This document shows, piece after piece, positions 42,594 through 51,756 of a DNA stretch of 64,000 nt. Below the pieces are notes generated by a model, which was not told where the DNA came from, did not search any database, and saw only the letters and a program-made list of their open reading frames with translations. This stretch comes from Flavobacteriaceae bacterium R38. GTDB lineage: Bacteria > Bacteroidota > Bacteroidia > Flavobacteriales > Flavobacteriaceae. The stretch's first letter is position 1, and each line of letters starts with the position of its first letter. The translations under genes were made by a program, and so were the position numbers. Location of the stretch: the NCBI GenBank assembly GCA_009901575.1, contig WXYP01000001.1, positions 1-64,000 on the forward strand, given 5' to 3'.

Positions 42594-43382
42594 ATGAACA
42601 GACAAGCTATAGGTATTTTCGATTCTGGTATAGGTGGGACTTCTATATGGAAAGAATTAATCAAGCAACTTCCAGGGGAATCAACAATTTATTTAGCAGA
42701 TAGCAAAAATGCTCCTTACGGTGAGAAAAATGAGCAGCAAATTATTGATTTATGTGTAAAGAATACGGCATTCCTTATCAAGGAAAACTGTAAGATTATT
42801 GTAGTCGCCTGTAATACTGCTACCACAAACGCCGTAAAATATTTACGGGAAAACTATAACATCCCTTTTATTGGAATAGAACCAGCAATAAAACCAGCAG
42901 CTTTACAAACTAAAACTAAAGCAGTAGGGGTTTTGGCCACTAAGGGAACATTAAGTAGTGAATTATTTCATTATACAAATAGTTTATACAATGATGGGAT
43001 TAATGTAATAGAACAAATAGGGATTGGATTGGTTCCGTTAATTGAGCAGGGAAAAATAGATAGTCAGGAAATGTCAGATTTATTGAAACTATATTTAACC
43101 CCTATGCTGGAAAAAAATATAGATCATTTAGTACTGGGATGTACGCATTACCCTTATCTCATGCAGGTGATTAAAAAAATGGTGCCTTCTTCGGTTAAAA
43201 TAATTGATTCAGGAGCAGCTGTAGCACGACAGACAAAGGCAATTCTAACGAAACACAATCTGATAAATTCTCAAGTAGATGATGTCAAGCATCAACTTTA
43301 TACAAATACAGACGAAACGTTATTAGCTTCATTTCTTAAAGATGTTGATGCAGAATTTAATGTAAACTACTTGGATTTTTAG
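42594..43382 (+). CDS. murI: Glutamate racemase
   Basis: The product from the ATG at 42594 is 262 residues with both catalytic cysteines in place, in VVACNTATTNAVKY and VLGCTHYPYL, and the substrate motif GIFDSGIGGTSIWKEL. It makes D-glutamate for peptidoglycan. An in-frame TTG lies at 42576, but NRQAIGIFDSGIGG from the ATG is the usual beginning. In many flavobacteria murI follows the two ompH genes directly; here the lanthipeptide cluster separates them. Confidence 0.96.
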   Translation: MNRQAIGIFDSGIGGTSIWKELIKQLPGESTIYLADSKNAPYGEKNEQQIIDLCVKNTAFLIKENCKIIVVACNTATTNAVKYLRENYNIPFIGIEPAIKPAALQTKTKAVGVLATKGTLSSELFHYTNSLYNDGINVIEQIGIGLVPLIEQGKIDSQEMSDLLKLYLTPMLEKNIDHLVLGCTHYPYLMQVIKKMVPSSVKIIDSGAAVARQTKAILTKHNLINSQVDDVKHQLYTNTDETLLASFLKDVDAEFNVNYLDF

Positions 43383-43392
43383 AATAATCAGG

Positions 43393-44244
43393 CTAAGTAT
43401 ACTTCTTAATAATAACATCTACACTTCTGTAATAACTACTCCCGAAAATATTTAAGTGAACCAGTAAATAATAGATCTGCCAGATATCCAGCCTTTTTTG
43501 CCAATCGTCTTGCAGAGGGAAATAATGATTGTAAGATTCGAATAACATTGGAGAGAATCCGCCAAATAAATGCATCATAGCAATATCCATTTCACGATGA
43601 AAAAAAGAAACAGAAGGGTCAATTAAACAAGGAGTAGAGTTAGTAGTAATCAGGTAATTTCCACTCCATAAGTCCCCATGAATTAATGAAGGAGATTCTA
43701 ACGGAATTAAATGCTCTAATTCTTTGAAAAATACTTCCTTGTTTTTAAACTGAAATCCTTTTGTGACTGCTAATTCAAATTGAGGTATTAGCCTTTGTGA
43801 GAGGTAAAACGAAATGGCAGTATCACAATAATTGTTTTGTTGAAAAAGTGACCCAATATAATTTGAACTTTTAAAACCAAATCTTGAATGCGTAGTACGA
43901 TGCATACGAGCTAATTGCTCTCCAAATGCTTCCCAAAAACTCAGCTGAGATTTCTTTTGCTCGAGATATTCTAAAATAATAAATGCATAATTATTAAAAG
44001 CCCCTGTTTTTATTACTTCAGGAACTCTAATCGTATTTGAGGCTTTTATTGCTTCAAGACCTTCTTTTTCTTTGTCAAATAATGATGGGAATGCTTTAAC
44101 ATCATTAATCTTAATAACCAGGTTATGAGAAGAAGTTTTTAAAAGAAATACCTCACTAATATCTCCTCCCCGTAATGGTTCATAGGAAGATATTGAAGTA
44201 TTGATGATCGTTTCCAGGTATTTGAGAAACTCTCTAGAAATCAA
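43393..44244 (-). CDS. Fructosamine/ketosamine-3-kinase-family protein
   Basis: The 283-residue protein has the fold of aminoglycoside-phosphotransferase-like kinases: nucleotide loop YEPLRGGDISEVFLLKTSS, catalytic loop SLIHGDLWSGNYLI and metal-binding CLIDPSVSFFHREMDIAMMHLFGGF. These fit bacterial ketosamine-3-kinase relatives, which phosphorylate glycated amines for deglycation. The exact substrate is not known. It follows the dihydrofolate reductase gene by 9 bp and converges with murI. Confidence 0.9.
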   Translation of the reverse strand: MISREFLKYLETIINTSISSYEPLRGGDISEVFLLKTSSHNLVIKINDVKAFPSLFDKEKEGLEAIKASNTIRVPEVIKTGAFNNYAFIILEYLEQKKSQLSFWEAFGEQLARMHRTTHSRFGFKSSNYIGSLFQQNNYCDTAISFYLSQRLIPQFELAVTKGFQFKNKEVFFKELEHLIPLESPSLIHGDLWSGNYLITTNSTPCLIDPSVSFFHREMDIAMMHLFGGFSPMLFESYNHYFPLQDDWQKRLDIWQIYYLLVHLNIFGSSYYRSVDVIIKKYT

Positions 44245-44253
44245 ACCTTAATA

Positions 44254-44742
44254 TTAATTATCTTTTTTAATATATGTCAAATAGGTAAACGCACATTCGT
44301 GTCTCTCATCTTTTGGGTGAAACTCTTCGTGTACTAATTCCCATTCTTTTTCATCAAATTCAGGGAAAAACGTATCAGCATCATAATCACAATGTACTCT
44401 TGTGAGTTCAATTTTCTGAGAAAATTCAAGGCCTATTTTGTATATTTCTCCTCCTCCTATAATATAAGGATGTTCATCATCTTTTACCTGATCTAATGCA
44501 TCTTTTAAAGAATGTACTACAATACAGCCCGGAGCTTTGTAATCTTTTTTTCTTGTAATGACAATGTGTATTCTGTTAGGGAGGAGTTTAGGAAAGGTTT
44601 CATAAGTTTTTCTCCCCATAATGATATGATGTCCGGAAGTAAGGTCTTTAAATCTTTTGAAATCATCAGGTAAATGCCAAACTAAGTCATTGTCTTTACC
44701 TAATGCATTATTTTCTGCAGCTGCAGCAATCATTGTAATCAT
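44254..44742 (-). CDS. folA: Dihydrofolate reductase
   Basis: The 162-residue protein is a standard DHFR: ITMIAAAAENNALGKDNDLVWHLPDDFKRFK with the catalytic acidic residue in LPDDFKRFK, HHIIMGRKTYETF and YIIGGGEIY. It regenerates tetrahydrofolate after thymidylate synthase, whose gene lies about 8.3 kb away on the same strand. Its ATG overlaps the stop of the upstream 2TM-domain gene by 4 bp, so they are translationally coupled. Confidence 0.97.
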   Translation of the reverse strand: MITMIAAAAENNALGKDNDLVWHLPDDFKRFKDLTSGHHIIMGRKTYETFPKLLPNRIHIVITRKKDYKAPGCIVVHSLKDALDQVKDDEHPYIIGGGEIYKIGLEFSQKIELTRVHCDYDADTFFPEFDEKEWELVHEEFHPKDERHECAFTYLTYIKKDN

Positions 44743-45128
44743 TCTTCTTGTTCTTTTTTTATTTCAGTATCAGGAAACTCTTTTTCTACTTCCATGCGAA
44801 TTTTTTCTATTTTGGCTTTTTGCTTGGCGATCAGTTTTTCACGTTGTGATTGCTCCCAGTCTTTTCCCAGAAACTTCCTGGTAATAAAAACATTAATAAT
44901 GTGGAGAACAAATAAAAAAGCCCAAAATGTAATTGCCCAAATAAACCAATTATAATTTTCACCGTATCTTAAAACTTTATTAATAATGATTAGAAATACA
45001 CTCCCAATCAGGAAAATAACAAAATGATAATAAAGCCTTTTCTTTTGCCTGATCCTGTTTTCAGCATTTTTAATAAGCTCGTATTGTTCCTGATCGATTT
45101 CGGAGGTATTTTTGTTTTTAGAAAACAT
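44739..45128 (-). CDS. 2TM-domain membrane protein
   Basis: The 129-residue protein has a central two-helix membrane region at about residues 34-85 (RLYYHFVIFLIGSVFLIIINKVL, then NWFIWAITFWAFLFVLHIINVFI), matching the 2TM domain family, between charged cytoplasmic ends. The function of the family is unknown. The stop overlaps the folA start by 4 bp; this pairing with folA is common in flavobacteria. Confidence 0.85.
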   Translation of the reverse strand: MFSKNKNTSEIDQEQYELIKNAENRIRQKKRLYYHFVIFLIGSVFLIIINKVLRYGENYNWFIWAITFWAFLFVLHIINVFITRKFLGKDWEQSQREKLIAKQKAKIEKIRMEVEKEFPDTEIKKEQEE

Positions 45129-45179
45129 AGTTTGGTTACCTTTAGCAACACAAATTTAAAGCTTTTAATTAGATAATTT

Positions 45180-46271
45180 ATGGCTCCTGATATTAATAAA
45201 GAATTCCCTCTTTTATCTCAATATACCTATGCAAACATTGCCGCATCGGGCTTAATGTATGAACGATTAATGGATTGGCGCCAGGAACACGACCTGGACT
45301 TTCTTATCAAAGGGAGTATTTTTAGAGAAAAACATCATGTATTTATAGAAGAGATTAGAGCTACCGTCGGCCAGTTTTTTGGTTGCCGTACAGAAAATGT
45401 TTCTTTGATTCCTAATTTTTCTTTTGGATTCAATACTTTTTTGGAAGGAATTGATAAAGGAAAGAAAGTTTTGCTATTGCAAAATGATTACCCTTCTGTA
45501 AATGAAGCTGTAGAAAACAGAGGATTTAAAACATGTTATGCTGTTATCGATGAAAATCTGGAGTCGAATATTAAAGAAGCTATAAGAAATGAAAAGCCAG
45601 ATATTTTAGCATTGAGCTTAGTGCAATATATTAATGGAATTAAAGTTGATTTAGATTTTCTGAAAAACCTGAAATCGGAATATCCGGAACTCATAATTGT
45701 AGCAGACGGAACACAATTTTGTGGGATAGAAGCTTTTGATTTTGAAACCTCAGGTATCGATATTCTGGGCGCCAGTGCTTATAAATGGTTGTTGGCTGGA
45801 TATGGTTGTGGTTTTATGATGTTTAAAGAAGATTGCATTCGTCATATTTATCCAAATACATTTGAAAATTTAGAGCCTGTAACTTTCTCAAAAACACAAG
45901 AACATTTAATGCGATATTTTGAGCCGGGGCATCAGGATACACTAAATTATGGGAGTTTAAAATTTTCATTAGATTTTCTTCGAGAAATAGGAGTGGATAA
46001 GATTCAGGAGCAATTGGAAATATTATCATCAAGAGCGAAAGAAGAATTAACCCAATTGAATGCATTGGAAGATGCTGTAGTAAAAAGAACAAATCACTCT
46101 ACAATTTTTAATATCAAAGGAGACGATGCCTTATTTAAGAAATTAACTTCCAATGGTATTATTTGTTCGCAAAGAGGGAGCGGAATTCGCCTGAGTTTTC
46201 ATTTTTTCAATACAGAAAAAGATATCAATAGAATTGTTCAATTACTTAGAAAGGAATTAAAAGAAACATAA
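45180..46271 (+). CDS. Class V aminotransferase-fold PLP enzyme
   Basis: The 363-residue protein has a class V fold with the PLP-binding Asp in IIVADGTQFCGIEAFDF and the Schiff-base Lys in ILGASAYKWLLAGYGCGFM. The N-terminal YANIAASGLMYERLMDWRQEHDLDF and EPGHQDTLNYGSLKFSLDFL are usual in cysteine-desulfurase-like relatives. The reaction cannot be fixed: aminotransferase, lyase or epimerase are all possible. It lacks a desulfurase-type Cys loop I could recognise. It stands alone in + orientation, about 5.5 kb from the egtB-egtD operon. Confidence 0.85.
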   Translation: MAPDINKEFPLLSQYTYANIAASGLMYERLMDWRQEHDLDFLIKGSIFREKHHVFIEEIRATVGQFFGCRTENVSLIPNFSFGFNTFLEGIDKGKKVLLLQNDYPSVNEAVENRGFKTCYAVIDENLESNIKEAIRNEKPDILALSLVQYINGIKVDLDFLKNLKSEYPELIIVADGTQFCGIEAFDFETSGIDILGASAYKWLLAGYGCGFMMFKEDCIRHIYPNTFENLEPVTFSKTQEHLMRYFEPGHQDTLNYGSLKFSLDFLREIGVDKIQEQLEILSSRAKEELTQLNALEDAVVKRTNHSTIFNIKGDDALFKKLTSNGIICSQRGSGIRLSFHFFNTEKDINRIVQLLRKELKET

Positions 46272-46286
46272 GGATGGTTTCACTAT

Positions 46287-47012
46287 TTAAAATTCCAGAT
46301 TTTGCTTAAATAAAATTGATTGCCTCCTGGAAACCTGTACTTCTTTGTTATTTTCTAATGTGATTTTAAGTGTACCTTTAAAATAAGGAGCAACCTTTTT
46401 TATATGCTTTAAATTGATAATTTGTTGACGATTTACCCTGAAAAACATTCCTTCGGGAAGTTTATTCTCAATTTGATTTAATGATTTGTAAATGAGCGGT
46501 TTTTTGTCTTCGAAATGAACCCTCGTATAATTACCTACAATCTCAAATAAAGAAATATTTTTAATAGTTACCATCCAGCAATGGTCTCCATCTTTTATAA
46601 AAATTTGACTGTTCTCAGATAATAAAGCGTCCTTACCTGGCTTTTTTTCGGTTTCTAAGGTAGCCTGCAACTTTTCTATAGCCTTGGCAAAACGGTCTTT
46701 ATTTATGGGCTTTAACAAGTAGTCAAAGGCATTGTATTCGAAACTTTTTATAGCGTATTCGTCGTAAGCAGTAGTGAAGATTACTTTTGGTATTTCATCT
46801 AGCATTTCTAAAAGTTCAAATCCGTCTTTTTCCGGCATATTGATGTCAAGAAATAATAGTTGAGGTTGTTTTTCAGTAATTATTTGATAAGCATTAATAA
46901 CGTTTTCGGCTTCACCCACTATTTCTATTTGAGGATGATCTTTAAGAAGCTCTTTTAATTCGTTTCTGGCTAAACGAGAATCTTCAACAATTATAGCAGG
47001 TATTTTTGACAT
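46287..47012 (-). CDS. LytTR-type response regulator
   Basis: The 241-residue protein has a receiver domain (phospho-acceptor Asp in LLFLDINMPEKDGFELL, then VIFTTAYDEYAIKSFEYNAFDYLLKP) and a C-terminal LytTR DNA-binding domain (ISLFEIVGNYTRVHFEDKKP, FFRVNRQQIINLKHI). Its ATG overlaps the stop of the sensor kinase gene by one base. It is separate from the membrane-anchored LytTR protein at the left end, and its targets are not visible. Confidence 0.95.
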   Translation of the reverse strand: MSKIPAIIVEDSRLARNELKELLKDHPQIEIVGEAENVINAYQIITEKQPQLLFLDINMPEKDGFELLEMLDEIPKVIFTTAYDEYAIKSFEYNAFDYLLKPINKDRFAKAIEKLQATLETEKKPGKDALLSENSQIFIKDGDHCWMVTIKNISLFEIVGNYTRVHFEDKKPLIYKSLNQIENKLPEGMFFRVNRQQIINLKHIKKVAPYFKGTLKITLENNKEVQVSRRQSILFKQNLEF

Positions 47013-48052
47013 TAAATAGGTATTTGAATAGTTGCAGTTACATGATTATTGCTTTCAGAAAGAGAGAAATTCGCTTTTCCTCCGTAAAGTAAAACAAGAC
47101 GATCTTCAATATTTTTCAGTCCTATTTTGGTGGTGCCTTTGGTTGAAGCAAGCTTTCCTGTATTAATGACTTCAATGACTAAATTCTTATTTTTTTCAAA
47201 AATATTTAATTTGACAATCCCTCCGTTTTTCTGATTAGAAATCCCGTGTTTTACGGCATTTTCTATTAGCATTTGTATAAGCATTGGCGGAACTTCAATA
47301 TGTAACAAATTGGAAGCTATTTCAGAAGTAAAAACTAAACGATCTTCTAGCTGTATTTTTGATAATTCAATATAATTTTCAATTACTTCTATTTCCTCAT
47401 TAAGAGCGATGAAATCTATGTTATTTTTAGATAAAGAATAACGTAACATTTCAGATAGCCTGGTAATCATCTCCCTGGATTTATCTACATCTTCCAGCAT
47501 TAGTCCGCGAATGTTATTAAGGCTGTTAAACATAAAATGCGGATTTATTTGCCCTTTTAACGTATTGAGTTGTGCTTCTTTTATAGTTGACTCCATTTGC
47601 AAGCGCTCTATTTTATTCTCCCGGACACGCCTGCTACTTTTAATAGCGATATAAAAAATTAGCCATAAAAAAATAAAAGCAAAAGCATTTAGGATATTGC
47701 TAATTATAAGTAGCGAAGTTAACTCTAAATATTCTCCATTAAATAATTTATAAAAAGGAAGAGCAAATAAAAACGAAATTGCAAATGCTATAGATGTAAT
47801 AAAATAGGCGATTAAAATCTTGAAGATTTCTTTTGTTTTGAATCCATCAAAAGAAATATGCTTTTTTAAATAATTTCTTAATAGTGTAGAACAAGTAATT
47901 CCGGAAAGGAAAATGATAAAAATTTCAGCATACGTATAATATTTACTGGAAAAACTATCCATAACTATTTTTCCTATGCCATTAATAGTTATTGGAATTC
48001 CCCATCCTATTATTTGTAAAAACCAAAACCAAACCGAGTTTGAAATCTTCAT
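47012..48052 (-). CDS. LytS-like sensor histidine kinase
   Basis: The 346-residue protein has four membrane segments in residues about 10-145 and no large periplasmic domain, then a His_kinase phospho-acceptor region LKGQINPHFMFNSLNNIRGLML and the ATPase part VPPMLIQMLIENAVKHGISN and TGTTKIGLKNIEDRL. It pairs with the LytTR response regulator just downstream. The signal is probably sensed within or near the membrane and is unknown. Confidence 0.94.
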   Translation of the reverse strand: MKISNSVWFWFLQIIGWGIPITINGIGKIVMDSFSSKYYTYAEIFIIFLSGITCSTLLRNYLKKHISFDGFKTKEIFKILIAYFITSIAFAISFLFALPFYKLFNGEYLELTSLLIISNILNAFAFIFLWLIFYIAIKSSRRVRENKIERLQMESTIKEAQLNTLKGQINPHFMFNSLNNIRGLMLEDVDKSREMITRLSEMLRYSLSKNNIDFIALNEEIEVIENYIELSKIQLEDRLVFTSEIASNLLHIEVPPMLIQMLIENAVKHGISNQKNGGIVKLNIFEKNKNLVIEVINTGKLASTKGTTKIGLKNIEDRLVLLYGGKANFSLSESNNHVTATIQIPI

Positions 48053-48117
48053 AGATGCTTCAATAATTTAAAAAAATATAAGTATTGTCATTGTTCTACT
48101 TCTCGAAGATCAATGAA

Positions 48118-49527
48118 TTATTTTGTTTTTGCAAGTATCCAATCTTTAACGATTGCTAAAGCTTCAGGAGAAAAAGTTTCTTCAATAACGCTATATTCAT
48201 CAGGACTTCCGGTTTCTGATGTTTGAAATAAGTGATTTAAATCTTTTAATTCTTTAATAGTGACATCTTTATTTTTAGCCAGTTTTAAAGCTGATTCTAT
48301 CCCTGGTAAATTTAATTCAGGGATTACCTGGAAATCTTTTTCGCCATTAATTGCTAATACAGGACATTTAACTTTTGATAAAAATTGCTCCGGATTAGTT
48401 TTTATAAAATATACCATCCAGGGATCACTAAATGTTCTAGCTTGTGATTGAATTAATTTATCAGTTAGTGTTTCTGTTAATGAGTTATTTGAGTTTTGAT
48501 TTCTAAAATTCCTTAATGATTCTTGAATTTTGGTTTCTATTTTGGATTGATCATTTTCAACTTTAACTACGTTAAATGTTTTTTTTAATAATTCTTCACG
48601 AAAATCTATAACTTCTGCAGGTTCTCCTGCTAACTCCTGGGCACGCTTACTTTGAGTAAGTAAAACCTTTTCTCCATCTATACCTGTACCTGCCAGTAAA
48701 ACAACAAATGCCAAAGTCTTATTTTTTGAAGCGACCATAGGAGCAATAAATCCACCTTCGCTATGACCTACCAATCCTATTTTTTTACGATCAATGTCGT
48801 TTCTGGATTTTAAATAAGCCACTGCAGCTTCTACATCTGTAGCAAAATCTGCCGAAGTAGCTCCTTTGTGAACTCCTTCACTTTCTGCGACACCACGATC
48901 GTCGTAACGTAATACAGCGATACCGTTTCTGGTTAAGTAATCTGCTAAGACTAAAAAAGGGCGGTGGTTTAATAATTCTTCATTTCTGTTTTGAGGCCCG
49001 GAACCACTAATGAGAATAGCTGCCGGAGGGTTTTTAATATTTTTAGGAAGCGTTAAAGTTCCTGCTAATTTTATATTATTTGCTTTTGTATTGGTGAAAT
49101 GTATGTCTTCAACATGATAAGGATAAGGCTCTTCAGGATCTTGTGGCCTTGTTTTTTTCTTTGTTTCTTCTGAAGTTGAACGATTAAAATTTAATGGAGT
49201 TTCAAAACTTCCTTGTTTGAAGGTTCCGGTAATTAAATCCCCTTTTAAGGTACCTGTATACGTTACCTGTATATTATCTACTGTAATGACTAATTGGTTT
49301 TCTGTAAAAGAAGTACTGCTAGTAGGGATTCCCATTGCACCTTGATCTGGGCTATCCATAGTTGAGGTATATCCATTATCGGTTTTTGAAATATGAAAAT
49401 TAATGGTAAGTTTTGTCCCTTGAACTTCAAGAGTGCCTTTCCAATCTCCTTCTACAGTTTGTGCAGATAAAGTTGTATTTATATATGAAAATATAAATAA
49501 TAAAACTATAAGAATAATTCGTGCCAT
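48118..49527 (-). CDS. Secreted alpha/beta hydrolase with N-terminal extension
   Basis: The 469-residue protein has a signal peptide (MARIILIVLLFIFSYINTTLSAQ) and a beta-rich N-terminal extension of about 115 residues (VEGDWKGTLEVQGTKLTINFHI). An alpha/beta hydrolase domain follows with oxyanion loop ILISGSGPQNRNEE, a DDRG motif, nucleophile elbow GLVGHSEGGFIAP and a late His in LNHLFQTSETGSP. It looks like the dienelactone-hydrolase or serine-aminopeptidase-like group. It should be periplasmic; the substrate is unknown. It ends 65 bp before the sensor kinase gene on the same strand. Confidence 0.88.
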   Translation of the reverse strand: MARIILIVLLFIFSYINTTLSAQTVEGDWKGTLEVQGTKLTINFHISKTDNGYTSTMDSPDQGAMGIPTSSTSFTENQLVITVDNIQVTYTGTLKGDLITGTFKQGSFETPLNFNRSTSEETKKKTRPQDPEEPYPYHVEDIHFTNTKANNIKLAGTLTLPKNIKNPPAAILISGSGPQNRNEELLNHRPFLVLADYLTRNGIAVLRYDDRGVAESEGVHKGATSADFATDVEAAVAYLKSRNDIDRKKIGLVGHSEGGFIAPMVASKNKTLAFVVLLAGTGIDGEKVLLTQSKRAQELAGEPAEVIDFREELLKKTFNVVKVENDQSKIETKIQESLRNFRNQNSNNSLTETLTDKLIQSQARTFSDPWMVYFIKTNPEQFLSKVKCPVLAINGEKDFQVIPELNLPGIESALKLAKNKDVTIKELKDLNHLFQTSETGSPDEYSVIEETFSPEALAIVKDWILAKTK

Positions 49528-49696
49528 GATTGTTTATTTATTGATTATGAAACAAATGTATCTTAGTTATTCCTTTGTATAAAGAGAAATATGACGAACG
49601 GTTATTTTTTGATAGGGAACGGGAAAATGAAAATAAGCGCTGTAAATGGAGATTTAGAATACCTTAAATAGTTTTAAAGATAACCCGAAAACACTA

Positions 49697-50470
49697 TTAT
49701 GATAATTTATCAACTAAAACTGAACTGGCTTCCAGGTAAAAATTTTCAATATCTTTAAAGGTAATGGAATTATTGGCAGCCAGTAAGGCTCCTTTCCATT
49801 CTTTGTCAATCCATAAACCGTTTTTTAAAGAAGATAAACTATTATAATCGATAGGAATTCCCCATCCATAAGTATAAAAATATGGCAAATCACTAAGGCT
49901 GTCTGCTATCGCATATCCAAGACCTAATCCTTTACTCATGTCATGTTGAGAAGATAAATCGATGAGCATACCTGTATCAAAATGATGTGGCCATATTCGT
50001 ATTTCAGTTGCGTTTTTATACGCTTTGGATATACTTTCTAATGCATTTTGACAAAAATTGCGATGATTAATCAGCTCCAGGATACTTTTTTCAGCATCTG
50101 TATCCAAATCAATGAAGGTTGTATGATCAGAATCCAGAGAAAACCCTAGATTGTAATTAAAACGATTTTCGTCTAAACTAACTAAGCTTAAGTGTTTTTT
50201 CAACCACGAGTCTAAATCTGTTTTTGCTAAGCCAAGAACATCCAACGTTATCGTTTCGGTTGGACTAACAAGCTTCAAGACAAGGTCTTTTATATGTAAT
50301 TCTAAATGAATATTATTAACAGATCTGGATATAATAGCCTCTTTTTCTACAGACCATAGAAGATTAGATTGACTATCGTCTTCTGCTTTATCCAAATAAC
50401 TATTGCTAAATGCAGCCAGTGTTTGAGATAAATGGTGAAGTTTGTTTTGTGTTTGGTTTAGTGTTGACAT
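49697..50470 (-). CDS. Unrecognised protein in the egtB-egtD operon
   Basis: I do not recognise this 257-residue soluble protein. It has no signal peptide and no membrane segments. The most distinctive segment is TEIRIWPHHFDTGMLIDL at about residue 155, followed by a Gly-rich GLGLGYAIADSLSDLPYFYTYGWGIPID. It is the last gene of the egtB, egtD, DUF427 series, 8 bp after DUF427, which implies coexpression. Ergothioneine chemistry uses known enzymes, so its role may be accessory or unrelated. Confidence 0.7.
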   Translation of the reverse strand: MSTLNQTQNKLHHLSQTLAAFSNSYLDKAEDDSQSNLLWSVEKEAIISRSVNNIHLELHIKDLVLKLVSPTETITLDVLGLAKTDLDSWLKKHLSLVSLDENRFNYNLGFSLDSDHTTFIDLDTDAEKSILELINHRNFCQNALESISKAYKNATEIRIWPHHFDTGMLIDLSSQHDMSKGLGLGYAIADSLSDLPYFYTYGWGIPIDYNSLSSLKNGLWIDKEWKGALLAANNSITFKDIENFYLEASSVLVDKLS

Positions 50471-50478
50471 TTTGTATC

Positions 50479-50760
50479 TTATTCAGTTACAGTAACACCT
50501 TTCCAGAATGCTACATGACCTTTAATACCTTTAGCTAACTCACTAACTTCCGGGTAGTACCAGGCAGCATCTTTATTTTCTTTACCATCTACTTCTATAG
50601 TATAATAAGAGGCAATACCTTTCCACGGGCAATTGGTATGTGTGTCACTATTTTTAAAAAAATCCTTTTTTATAGAGTTAGGAGGGAAGTAATGATTGTT
50701 TTCTACAACAACAGTTTCATCACTTTCTGCAATTACAGTATTATTCCATATTGCTTTCAT
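50479..50760 (-). CDS. DUF427-family protein
   Basis: The 93-residue protein fits DUF427: MKAIWNNTVIAESDETVVVENNHYFPP, then CPWKGIASYYTIEVDGKENKDAAWYYPE and GHVAFWKGVTVTE. The family is a small beta-rich fold of unknown function, sometimes fused or adjacent to redox and metabolite enzymes. It lies 11 bp after egtD and 8 bp before the unrecognised gene. Confidence 0.88.
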   Translation of the reverse strand: MKAIWNNTVIAESDETVVVENNHYFPPNSIKKDFFKNSDTHTNCPWKGIASYYTIEVDGKENKDAAWYYPEVSELAKGIKGHVAFWKGVTVTE

Positions 50761-50771
50761 ATATTTTTATT

Positions 50772-51740
50772 TTACGATTTAGTAAATATGTAATTTTTAT
50801 AATAATTCTTGCTATCTGTAAATTGGCCATCTATTTTAAGTCCGGATTCTTCTGCTAACCAATTAACGATTTCATCGTTGTATTTTTGGGAGATCTCCGT
50901 GTGAATGGTTTCCCATTCCTGGAAATTTACTTCAAGCTCTAATTTTTTAATGCTTACTTTTTGTGTCTTTTTTGATACTAAAAAACTCTTAGCAGTTCCT
51001 GTTTCAGGATCATAAACTTCCCAATGAAGAAAGTCATCTAAGTTGAAATCAGCATCGAGCTCATTGTTTATTCTCGTTAATATATTTTTATTAAAGGCCG
51101 CTGTTACCCCGGTTTTATCATTGTAAGCATCCAGGATTGTTTGCGGGTTTTTCTTTTGATCAAATCCCATGAATAAAAGATCTCCTTCTACCATAGATCT
51201 TTGAATATCCTTAAGAAAATGTATAGCCTGAGGATGTAATAAATTTCCAATATTTGACCCCAGAACCATAATTACTTTCTTTCTCTCATTGTATTCGGAT
51301 AATCTTTCCAGGACTTCAAAATAAGTTCCTTGTTGTGGATAGACGTTAACATTAGGAAGTTCTTCCCGGAGTGATGATTTGAGCTGATCTAATACATTCT
51401 GACTAATATCAATTGGGAGAAAATTGAAGTTGTATTGATGCTCATCCAGGTATTTTAATAGAACCTTTGTTTTTTTACCATCTCCAGCTCCTAATTCAAT
51501 GAGATCAAATCCATCTCTTCCCTTAAATATTTCTGCTATGGCTGCTGTGTGATTAGAAATTACTTCAAGCTCACAGTTCGTCAAATAGTATTCTGGAAGC
51601 GCCATGATATCCTGGAAAAGTTTATCTCCTATTTTGTCATAAAAATATTTAGAAGATAAAAATTTTGGAGAAGCAGTAAGCCCTTCATATACTTCTTCTT
51701 CAAACTTGGTTTCAAAAGAAGTGGTTGTTTCGGTTTTCAT
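50772..51740 (-). CDS. egtD: L-histidine N-alpha-methyltransferase EgtD
   Basis: The 322-residue protein carries the EgtD AdoMet motif DLIELGAGDGKKTKVLLKYL and the family segments KFLSSKYFYDKIGDKLFQDIMALPEYYLTN and VLGSNIGNLLHPQAIHFLKDIQ. It trimethylates histidine to hercynine, the first step of ergothioneine synthesis. It lies 16 bp after egtB on the - strand. The assignment is strong because both genes sit together. Confidence 0.94.
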   Translation of the reverse strand: MKTETTTSFETKFEEEVYEGLTASPKFLSSKYFYDKIGDKLFQDIMALPEYYLTNCELEVISNHTAAIAEIFKGRDGFDLIELGAGDGKKTKVLLKYLDEHQYNFNFLPIDISQNVLDQLKSSLREELPNVNVYPQQGTYFEVLERLSEYNERKKVIMVLGSNIGNLLHPQAIHFLKDIQRSMVEGDLLFMGFDQKKNPQTILDAYNDKTGVTAAFNKNILTRINNELDADFNLDDFLHWEVYDPETGTAKSFLVSKKTQKVSIKKLELEVNFQEWETIHTEISQKYNDEIVNWLAEESGLKIDGQFTDSKNYYKNYIFTKS

Positions 51741-51756
51741 ATGTGATTGGTCGTTA

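Noticed and set aside
46287-48052. LytTR two-component system as the regulator of the lanthipeptide cluster
   Set aside because: It is 3.9 kb from the cluster, separated by murI and four other genes, and no LytTR-type repeat was seen before lanC or the precursor.
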